A stretch of DNA of 64,000 nt from Turbatrix aceti (Eukaryota; Nematoda; Chromadorea; Rhabditida; Panagrolaimidae). The position numbers and the translations under genes were made by a program. Of the stretch, positions 36,717-46,362 are shown in pieces. How positions within the stretch are numbered: position 1 is the stretch's first letter; every line of letters starts with the position of its first letter. The DNA lies in contig OZ017768.1 in the NCBI GenBank assembly GCA_963969345.1, positions 11,014,193-11,078,192 of the forward strand. Direction: 5' to 3'. The notes under the pieces were generated by a model. The model had not been told where the DNA came from. It did not search any database and saw only the letters and a list, made by a program, of their open reading frames with translations.

Positions 36717-37555
36717 ATGCTTCATTTTGTTACACCGACACACAGACATACACCATATACAGTATGTTTGTTGTTTCACCTTCAGTTAATACGATGTGTT
36801 TGTAGTGTGTTTAAATAGACAAAATCCAAGACCTTCGATTCAAGGTGGCGAAGGGGTGATGGGAAATATCCCGGGAATTATCCCAGGATTCACATCTATC
36901 ACGGGATAATTTCCCACAAACTTTTGAAAATGCGCGACCCCGCCTAAAATAACGCCGTTATTTTATGCAGATGTAAAAATTTTTTCCCTGAAATTTTGTT
37001 GTCATCATTCGTTTTTAACAAATCAGTGAGTCTTGTAACAAGAAGCCAAAAAACTCACTCGGAAGTTCTAAATCAAGCCAAAAACATGCTGATGTTGGGG
37101 CCTAACATGTTTAGATCCATTGTTCGGTCGAATAAAATTTTTTACAATGTGTCCCTGTCACCAAAGTTGTAGAAAATAGTCATTTGGTACCATTTTGCAA
37201 GAATCCGTGTACCACCGGCAGAAAACAAAAGTCCACACAACCGATTTGTATCTTAACCGAATAAAAGTGGCGAAATACGTAATAATTTTATAGGGTGTGT
37301 TAGAATAACTAAATACTTTCGTGAAAACTTCCAGTTGGAGTTCTGAACATCTGTTCGCATCTATGTTCAGTAAATTTCGATTTACAATGACAAAAATTTT
37401 TTTATCATTGCTAAACATTGCCAAAGTAAGGGTAACAGTTTTCAAACATATTATTTTTTCAACAAATTTTTATATTATGTACGAAAGTTTTTTTAATTAA
37501 TGTAAAAAGGTATTCAATCAATTTTTTTGATGAAGATAAAGAACGGTGTCGCATA
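36717..37555. other. Spacer between the two family-1 MITEs
   Basis: Contains an orphan element end at 36843 (CAAGGTGGCGAAGG with CCCGGGAATTATCCC words) that resembles the MITE at 52124. No gene seen. Confidence 0.45.
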
Positions 37556-38160
37556 TAGTGTTTGGCTGATATCAGGTTTTGTCTGATATCAGAGTCTGAA
37601 ACTGATAATGAAATCAGTATCAGTATCAATCAGGATGAGATTTGGTATCATTATGATATCAGTATGATATCATGATATCGATATTTTGTCAAAATATGCT
37701 TAAAAATACGTTTTTTGATGCCATTTGCTCACAATTAATGTAAAAAATACTCATTTTTATAGCGATAAAAGACCGAAAAAATATAAAGCGGGAGTGGAGC
37801 CAGCGGTATAATGAAAAAAAAAATTTGGTGCGTGAGCGTACATAATTTAGAAAAAAAGGAGCGGGAGCGGGGAGAGCGGTACAAAAAGTCAAATTAGAAA
37901 ACCCTGTGTGCAATACCATTTGTAGTGTTTTTTTGCAGTGCATAAACATAAAGAAACAAAAACTTTAGCTTTTTTGGACGACAAAATGATAAATTTGTTC
38001 CAAAAAATTTTTTTGGGGGAATTATCGAAACTATCATTATCAATGGTGATATCATCATATTATTCTGATATCATCCTGATAATAGTATCATATCATGATA
38101 GTGTTTGCAACTATCACTATCATATCATGATTGCAAAAAAATGGTATCAGCCAAACACTA
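37556..38160 (-). mobile_element. hAT-like MITE, family 1 copy B (inverted)
   Basis: 605-bp copy in opposite orientation to 36044-36708 and nearly identical over the shared part. The 86-codon internal frame differs at one residue (His to Arg). Copy A carries extra sequence of about 60-80 bp near its left end (about 36166-36250). The terminal inverted repeats are intact, but the flanking 8-mers (GTCGCATA and GTGGTCAT) do not match. This suggests rearrangement or an old flank. Confidence 0.85.
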
Positions 38161-38376
38161 GTGGTCATGCTTTTCGCTTCATTTGCAAAAGTTAACAAAA
38201 CTGACAAAAAAAAGTAAGTTTTTCATACTTTTTTTTTCAGTGTACAGTTAAACAACACACGTTTTGTGTATTTGGGCACTTTCACAAGTCTGACATTCGG
38301 CGCCAGTTATTTTTGGAATATTTATTCACGATTAGAAAGCGTTTAGCACTTACAAAACATCCTTGAAGCTTCAAAC

Positions 38377-38787
38377 TCAGTGGTGAAAAAAGCTGAAGTA
38401 AATCTTGTTTGACACAACTTGAACGCCGGTCCCATCGTCTTTGAAGAGCAGCGCTATAAATTTGCCGCCGTCAAGAAGTGTTGTCGGTGTAGTGATCGTT
38501 GAGCCTGGTTTCGTAGTAGTCGTTGGGGGGTAAGGGATCGTTGTATTGTATGCTTCTGCACCAAGAACCACTCCTTTGCCTATGCGTGGAGTGGTTATGT
38601 TGATTCCACGATTGATAGAAACGACTCCCTGACCAACTGGTGACGCAACTTGGTGGTTTTTAAGGACGACACCTTCACCAATCTGTGGCAGCTTTGAGTT
38701 GTTCTTTAATCCGACAGGGGCAGCGGTGATTTCATTGAATCGAAGTACGGCCGTGAGGCTGATCAGGAGAAACGCTAGGACGTTCAT
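38377..38787 (-). CDS. Small secreted protein with three P-x-[IV]-G-x-G-V-V repeats
   Basis: A 136-residue single-exon frame. The ATG at 38787 opens a clear signal peptide (MNVLAFLLISLTAVL), probably cleaved after TAA. The mature part has three imperfect repeats of about 17-20 residues centred on PQIGEGVVLKN, SPVGQGVVSIN and PRIGKGVVLGA. A Thr/Pro-rich linker (YPPTTTTKPGS) and a hydrophobic strand-rich tail (GKFIALLFKDDGTGVQVV) follow. There are Asn-x-Thr/Ser sequons and no cysteines in the mature protein. I do not recognise the family. Its position beside transposons could mean a young or fast-evolving gene. A secreted structural or interaction role is conceivable but unproven. Confidence 0.5.
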   Translation of the reverse strand: MNVLAFLLISLTAVLRFNEITAAPVGLKNNSKLPQIGEGVVLKNHQVASPVGQGVVSINRGINITTPRIGKGVVLGAEAYNTTIPYPPTTTTKPGSTITTPTTLLDGGKFIALLFKDDGTGVQVVSNKIYFSFFHH

Positions 38788-39510
38788 TATCGAAAAAATC
38801 AGACAATGATTGATCAACTGATTTTTTAGTCTTGATGGGCTTTTGTATTTCCCTTAGTTGCGCTTACGTTTGCGATGATTAACAATGGTATTTAAAACCG
38901 TTGCGATAGAACTTTACAGACAACCGCCGTGCACTGGTGACTCATAAAGTTGTTCCGTCATTAGACTTTTTTTTTTAAAACATGACATGAACAGTATAAA
39001 AGAAGCTTTTTAAAATTACGTTTGATTAAAAAAGTTGTTCAGTTAAAAAAAATACAGCATCAAGCATACATTCTGTTATTCAAAAAATTTTTAAATTAAA
39101 ATAGTAGTTTATAATAATTACCGCCATTTGAACAATAATGAAAATTTTCGCTAAAACCCACGATTAGAACATGACTCACTATGTATGTGTGTCTACTATG
39201 TTCCTGGCGGTAAACAAATAAAAAAAATAAACTAGCGTAACTTCAAACTTAAAAACAATTACTAAATTGTTACTTAATTCAATGAAAAGGTAAAAAATGT
39301 TGTTTAGTTCTTATTGTACATGTCGATCATAAATGTACATAAAAGCAGTTTTTTACAACAAAAAATCAGTTTCAGTAAAAAAAACAAGAAAACCCGTGTA
39401 ATATTTTTAATATATTTTTTTTAATTTTTATTATAATATTTTACCATGTGAAACAAAAAAGTTTCAAAAAAATTATGATTATTTTTTTTGATAGATACGC
39501 AAATTCTTGT
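38788..39510. other. AT-rich spacer
   Basis: Upstream region of the small secreted-protein gene. Many A and T runs; no gene recognised. Confidence 0.45.
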
Positions 39511-39518
39511 ATCTGTTC

Positions 39519-39885
39519 CAAGGCATAAAATCCGGCCGGCTTTTCGATTCAAGGCGGGCCGAAAAATCCAGGAAAAGCTGGAAAAAATTCGAAAGTTGAT
39601 TTTTTTCAAAAAAAGTATGATTTTCTGACGTTTTTGTGCTTCATTGATCTTTTTTTTTTTACGTTTTGCCAAAGGGGAATTCATTATTATGCATTTTTTC
39701 ATAACATTAAGTTGTTTCCAAAAAAAATTTTTCCCCTTTGGTCTAATTTTTGCGAAAATAACCCTAAAATAAAGCTCGAAATTTTTTTCAAAAAATAGGC
39801 CGCGGCCGGCCCGGCTTTGGCCTGAAAATTTAGGCCGACCGCAAGCCGGTCGCCGGTCTGATTTTTAGGCTGGTTTTATGCCTTG
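39519..39885. mobile_element. hAT-like MITE, family 2 (GGCCGGC-rich)
   Basis: 367-bp element with inverted ends CAAGGCATAAAA and TTTTATGCCTTG. Perfect 8-bp target duplication ATCTGTTC at 39511-39518 and 39886-39893. The subterminal parts are dense in GGCCGG, GGCCGGCCCGG and GCCGGT words. No coding capacity. Confidence 0.92.
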
Positions 39886-39893
39886 ATCTGTTC

Positions 39894-40993
39894 ACAAAAA
39901 AATATCTGTTAAATTTGTTTTTAGAACTCCACACTGGTAAGAAATATATTTTTTCAGTTTCATCAACTATATTCTGCAGCGTCCATCGACTATATTACTT
40001 CTGTACCCATTGAGTGAGATACAAGAGTAATGCATCAATTGATGTGCAAAAAAGGTTGTTTGTGATATTTATGCAAATGATCCAACGCCAAACACGCATT
40101 ATGCAATTCCAAATTCAAAACGTAACATTTCCAACAAAACCACGTTATATGCTAATGAAATGGCAATGCTAAAGCAAAGAACATTCGGTTTACAGGTTGT
40201 TATTCCACGGCACAAACTAAATACATAAGTACAGATTAGCTGTTGTCAGGTGTCGGTTTTTGAAATACATAAACACACTTTTTTCCCTTTTGCGCTCCAG
40301 TGGATACGTGTAATTAACTTGAGACTGTCAGGGTTTTCTACACGTATAAATTAAATATTTTTCTTTATTATTGATTTTTGGATTATTATAACGTAAGTGG
40401 TTTCTGTCAAATAATAGTTATTTATTACTTCGTAAAATTGTGTTTATTAAATTCACATTTTTTTGCAAATCGTATCAGTTATTATCATACCTTTTTGTAT
40501 CGGGCTTCCTGTTTTGTAGGTGTGTGCATTTTGTGACGCTAATGCATTGAGTTGTGGGATTGTTTTATAGCGTGGTAATGTTAAATCGGCGGAAGCTTGG
40601 CAAACACGACAAACTATAGGGCCTTTTTTATTCTTGCTATTGCATTCAAACGTGCTAATAAATAAATATACGTATGTATTTCACCTTAAAAATGTGCGCA
40701 AAACAAACCCGCAATCAATGGTTTTATTGGCTTGTATTCAGTTGAACGTATGCATTTTTTTGGAGGCGACAAAATACTAAATCGTTAAGGGTTATATAAT
40801 CAACAACACCTCTAATCGCTAATCTAAAAGCTCTGGAACAAAATTATGTCAACAATGACTAATCTTTATGTCGTTTATGTCCGTTTCTGCTGACTAGTTG
40901 ATTAAAGAAATACGACTTTTTGTTTCTCGCAATTCCAGTAAATATAATAATGTATCAAATATACAAATTATAGGTAATCCTTTCGGCAACACG
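39894..40993. other. Intergenic region upstream of the acyltransferase gene
   Basis: AT-rich; no gene or structured repeat recognised. It should contain the promoter of the gene that starts at 40994. Confidence 0.45.
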
Positions 40994-43364
40994 ATGTCAG
41001 ATGCAAAAAAGAACCGCATCGAAATTCAGTATCTCCGAGCCGTTGCCATTGTCGCTGTTTTAGGGTTTCATCTGACGCCAACCTACGTACAGCAAGGATA
41101 CCTCGGCGTTGATATGTGAGTTTATCTTATTTTTAAACAATTTCACATATCCCTGGCATTGTGATTTAAAACTTATGCTGCTTTCAGATTTTTTGTTCTA
41201 TCAGGTTACCTGATGACGATGCTACTTGGCTACAGCTCAACAAAAAAGCCCAGTCGTGCAGTGGTTGTGAACTTCTACGAGCGTCGACTGAAGAGACTCT
41301 CACCGGTGTACCTTAACGCCATTCTGCTGACCCTCATTTTTGGATCCTTCATCCTCACGACAGTCGACTTTAAATTTTTACAAAGAGATGCTTTGCTGGC
41401 TGTGGTGTTCGGGACCAACTTCGAAGGACTTATAACTCAGCAGAGTTACTTTGAACTTGTCGCCACTCAAAAATTTCTACTGCACACCTGGTCACTGTCA
41501 GTTGAAGTTCAGTATTACCTGATCGCGCCAGTAGTTTTGGCAGGCATAGCTGTATCTCGATCCCCAATGCTGATGGCCTTCGTAATTGCCTTCTGCAGTT
41601 GGGGGTTTCAGACAGTCTACATGACTAACGACACATTAGCTTTCTACTCTCTTCCTGCAAGACTCTGGCAGTTTTTGCTTGGGACAATTGCCTATTACGC
41701 AGAAAAAAAACAAAGCGCTATGATTCAGGCGAAATTAAATGAGATTTTAACTCTAAAAGAACAAAGGGTAACCAAAGAAAACGAAACTCAAACACAAAAA
41801 AGAAGAGTGATGACTGGATGTTTTCTCGTTCTGCTCTGCTTCATGCCGGCTGTTTCAGAGCTTCTGGCTTATAAAACTATGATACGCACTCTAGCCACGC
41901 TTTTCACTGCTTACATAGTCTTTCTTGGGCCGCCAAAGATTGAAGCATCTTTTACCAACAGAGTAATTTTGTATTTCGGTGATATTTCGTACTCTGTCTA
42001 TCTCATCCACTGGCCAATGGAAATTTTTACGCGGTACCAATATCCTGAAGCCGGAAATCGACACATCCTACTACTTATCATAATCGTTGTTTCAATCCTG
42101 CAATACGAGATTTTTGAAAAGAATCTTTTACGGGCGACAGGAAAAGTCGTGTTTATTGTCTGCGGTGTGCTGTACCTTATCATTATTCCACAATGTTTTA
42201 TTGAAAATGGACTGCGCCCAATCCCACTATTCAATACAAACGATGCCATTGCACTTAATGAGCAGTACGCCAATTGCATTACGCCGGGCTTTTGTGATTA
42301 CGATCCGGAAATTACAAACTATTTTCCCAAATCAAAGGCCTCTGATGTCTACGCATGCACTCATACCGGAAATGGCACATTGACGGTATTTGTTGCGGGT
42401 AACAGCTTTGCACTTCGGCAGATCAATGTCATACGCAAGGTGTTCAACGGGAGATTCAAAAAACTCTACTATATGGCGCGTCCTTCTTGTGTTGTATTTG
42501 AGCACATGAATATAGGGCTGCCTGCAGTGTATCGTTGCGAAGAAATGAGTAATAGGACTCATGTTTTCATGAAAGAAATTCGGCCGGATATTATGATCAT
42601 TGTTCAAGGGTGAGTGTTTTGCATTATTATTGTGCATTATTGTTTGTAAAAATGTGTACTATATAATTAGTTTGATGACATTTATAAGGATCCAGAAAAC
42701 AGGATTTCACGCGTCAGTGGTGTAATGGTCAGCATTGAAGCCTTCCAAGCTTTAGATCGGGGTTCGATTCCCCGCTGACGCAAATTTTTGAATCCTGAAA
42801 CCTTAAAATTTTGAAAAAAAGAACGCTTAAAAAATGTTTTTATAATATTAAATGATTTTGTCTTTAATTTTACATTTACCATTTATTAGAGGTTTCATCG
42901 GTGAAATATCAGCGAAAGCCAGTTCTTCTGAGGCTGTCAAAAACGAGACTATCGTGCAAAAAATGCAGCACTTTATTCAACTTTACTCCGGTTTTACTCG
43001 CAAACTCCTTCTCGTCGAGCCGCACGGCCGACTTTGGCACAACCCCGCACAGAAAATGGCGCAGTTGCTCAAGACGGGGCAGTCCCTTGAAGGATATCAC
43101 CAGTCGACGACAGACTACTACGACTTCCTGAAATACACCTGGTGGAGACACGAAGCCGCTCTCGAAGGCTGCAAAAACTGCATGGTCGTGAATCAGACGA
43201 GCGTCTTCTGTCACGCCGAGACGCAGACCTGTGACATCTTTGACAAGGACTCCAAGGTGTCGCTGTATTGCGATGCTTCCCATCTCTCGATCGAGGGTCT
43301 TAAGAGAATAGAGCCATTGTACAAGATTGCGATTGACAAAGTTATCAAAGAATTGAACGGATAA
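40994..43364 (+). CDS. Acyltransferase-3 / SGNH membrane protein (oac-like)
   Basis: Multi-pass membrane O-acyltransferase with a C-terminal SGNH-type domain, like bacterial OafA-type enzymes and the expanded C. elegans oac family. Exons 40994-41115, 41188-42609 and 42890-43364 join in frame to 672 residues. The start region IEIQYLRAVAIVAVLGFHL and the joined motif GVDIFFVLSGYLMT are diagnostic; the His of GFHL is the expected catalytic residue. RRLKRLSPVY and HTWSLSVEVQYYL follow, then about ten helices in all. The SGNH part has FVAGNSFALRQ, a variant of block I (GNS instead of GDS), and ends with DASHLS, supplying the DxxH pair. An upstream in-frame ATG at 40898 is possible. The substrate is unknown. 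Poly(A) signal AATAAA at 43397. A tRNA gene lies inside intron 2. Confidence 0.88.
42711..42782 (+). tRNA. tRNA-Gly (anticodon TCC)
   Basis: 72-nt cloverleaf: acceptor GCGTCAG pairs with CTGACGC; D-arm with GGTGTAATGGTCAGC; anticodon stem GAAGC/GCTTT around loop CTTCCAA; T-arm GGGGTTCGATTCCCC; discriminator A. Box A and box B are canonical and a TTTTT terminator follows at once. No intron. It lies within intron 2 of the acyltransferase gene, on the same strand. Confidence 0.92.
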
Positions 43365-45712
43365 TTACTAATGTCAAAAAGAGTTTAAGGGGTAAAAATA
43401 AATTCAACCAGTCATCTTCGCTTCCGTCTGTTGGAAATTTACACAGCGATTTCATAAAAAAAAGTACAAGGCAACATTACCGATTCGTATTCAGCCATCG
43501 GGTGACCAGTTAAAAATAATCATCAGATTCTCACGCACGATCGATCCAGTGCCACCTTTGTGCCGGTGCACAATGCGGCGGCGGCGGCGGCTATAATCGA
43601 ACCAGAAAATCGATTGTTGCCCAAAATGTGTGTGCCTTATCTCAGTCGATACGATACGACTGACAATACAAGATTGGTAGTAATTACACAGTAAATTAAA
43701 AATAACCATTTTACGCTACTTTATACACTGATTGCAAAATCTTAACTATATGTTGCTTAAAATACAATACAATGTATACATATCGGTCGCTCTATACAGC
43801 AAACATTTCTGTTCGTAGAACTGAATCGAACGTTATATCTTTTGTTACCAAAAAAACTGTGCATATCAATGATATTTATGACGCAACTGCCGAAAGAACC
43901 GTTATTAACGTTCTAATCGTCTTTTGTGTCGAACTGGGCCGTTCCCCGGTGGCCTATCTTCTTTTCCCGCTCGCTTTCCCAGTGGCGCAGCAAACTTTAC
44001 CGCCAAGCGTGATGTTATGAGAGCGAGATGACGACGGTCATTTGTCATCTTCATCGACAGAGGCTGTTTATAATGCTGACTTGTAAGCGAGCTGGCGCAC
44101 AACATATCAACTAACTCGGCAATCAAGTGGGTGTTTTGTGTTGGCCCATACGGACGATTATGACTGATTACCTTTTTCCTGTCATTGACGGGGCGTGTGA
44201 CGGATTTTTAATGCCAGTACAACTTGTGATGTTGGGCGGTTGTTTTGTATTGTAAAAAGAAATTTTTTGGAGTTTTTCAAACAGTAAGCAAATAATTATC
44301 ATGCTAGGAAAAGGAGACCAGTTAATCAATCAATCATTTACTCTTTTTCGTACTAGCAAATATTTACATAAGTTAGAAAAAAATACGATATCACATATAA
44401 AAAAACTTTAATGGTAAGTGACATTAGTCAAGGTACATACATATTTATGTGTATCTTCAAAAAAATTCAAAAGGTGTTTTCTCGCGGCGTCGAGCTCAAG
44501 TTCAAGGCGAAATCCGATCTCCGTCATCGTCGTCGTCCTCCCGGGAGGGCCGAGCAGCAAGGCAAAGTGCGTATAATTGCAGCATTGCATTGTGCCCTAA
44601 GGAGTACTGCAGCTCGGCACGGAGGGAGGGGAGGGGGAAGAACAAAGGCAAATAGGCGGAATACGCGTTGTCGTCGGGTTTGGCTCACATCTTCTCGATT
44701 TCGCTTTCGACGCTGTTGCACGTTAGAAGAGTTTTTTTAGAGCCCATGTTTTACGCCTGTTGCTCTGTTCTATTGTCTTCCGTTTGTGACGCTTATTGCG
44801 TTAACTTTGCCATTTTTGGATAAAAAAAACTACGACAGATTGGAGAAATGGAAATAATAAACTAAAAATGCTGCTGACATGAGAAAAAAATTATTTTTTC
44901 TAAACTATTGTAAAATACGCATTTTTTGGGCAAGGTTTATAGAAATAACGCATTACGAATAATTCAATAACTTTTTCTAAATATGAATTATTATTATAAA
45001 ACATGAGTATTTATTTTTGTTAACTTATTATTATAAAACTGCATAAATTCATGTTACGAATTTTTTTATGTAAAATTATTTGTCCTAAAAACGTAAAACA
45101 ATTTTTTGAACCCCTGATTCTTGGATTTTTGGCCTAATGATTGTGAAGCAGTAGGAAAGGAGGTACCACACGAGCCGTTTCAATTGCAGGGATACGCTAC
45201 ATTGCAATTGAGCGGACATGACAAGCCTAAAATTCACACCCCTCCGTTCCCATGCTAGTATGTATTTATCCCAGGCTAAATTGAGCAAAATTCATCGTAC
45301 AGGAATTTTTGAATAACTGAAGTTTGTGCCTAAGCTTTTCGTTTCCAAAATTTTGATTGTCTGTCCGCTGACCGATGTCCGCAATTAACCATCTGTGGCG
45401 TATCTTTTCTCTCGGTGTAGCTTGCTACGGCATTTCGCGGACTTGCCACCCCCTTCCCTGTCCTTTCCTGGCCTGTTTATCATTTACACTTGCGCGCACG
45501 CCATCTCTCCTCTTCTCCGGCATTTTCTATGCATTGGTCAGAGTTCTGGTCGGGTTGCGTTTATCTTGTTGTCATCGCATCCGCTATGAGTCCCTTTTCA
45601 TATTTCTTTGTCTTTGTTATGTCCGACTATTATGCATATATTTTTTTGACGTTTATGGTTTGCCATCGAAAGGGTGAAGAACTAGTACACAGTTTTTTTG
45701 GACCTCGGTCGT
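43365..45712. other. Intergenic region after the acyltransferase gene
   Basis: No supportable gene. A short (GGC)n tract lies near 43570-43590 and a GC-rich island at about 44490-44720. Open frames here lack domain or splice support. Confidence 0.4.
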
Positions 45713-45720
45713 GTTCACAC

Positions 45721-46354
45721 CAGAGATGGCAAAAAAGTGATCTGATGGGTTTGATCGCGTACTTTTCACAACCAATTGAAATGAAGTAATGCAAAGTTAT
45801 AGTGCCAAGGGTAGTAATTACATTTGAGATATTATAATTTGCTTAGCGCATTAATTGGCATAATGACGCGCGCCGTAATTAACGTTTTTTAAACTTTAAA
45901 AATTTTATTTCTCAAAAACTACTGCACTTTTTGAAACAGATGGCATATCATTCGACTCAGTTTTTCATGGGCAATTTTATAAAAATATAAAAAGGAGGGG
46001 TCACGATTTAAAAAAGTGCCAAACTAAAAATGTCAAAATGGCACTTTTTATTTCGGCATTATTTTAAATCGTGACCCCTCCTTTTTATATTTTTATAAAA
46101 TTGCCCATGAAAAACTGAGTCGAATGATATGCCATCTGTTTCAAAAAGTGCAGTAGTTTTTGAGAAATAAAATTTTTAAAGTTTAAAAAACGTTAATTAC
46201 GGCGCGCGTCATTATGCCAATTAATGCGCTAAGCAAATTATAATATCTCAAATGTAATTACTACCCTTGGCACTATAACTTTGCATTACTTCATTTCAAT
46301 TGGTTGTGAAAAGTACGCGATCAAACCCATCAGATCACTTTTTTGCCATCTCTG
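45721..46354. mobile_element. Foldback hAT-like MITE, family 3
   Basis: 634-bp near-perfect palindrome with arms of about 290 bp and a short central loop near 46015-46070. Ends are CAGAGATGGCAAAAAAGTGATC and its inverse; CAGAGATGG is a classic hAT terminus. Perfect 8-bp target duplication GTTCACAC at 45713-45720 and 46355-46362. The very low arm divergence implies recent insertion or arm homogenisation. Confidence 0.95.
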
Positions 46355-46362
46355 GTTCACAC

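Noticed and set aside
45375..45677. 100-codon frame rich in Leu, Cys and Phe
   Set aside because: Overlaps two other frames of similar length, has no splice support and lies next to a transposon; chance is likely.
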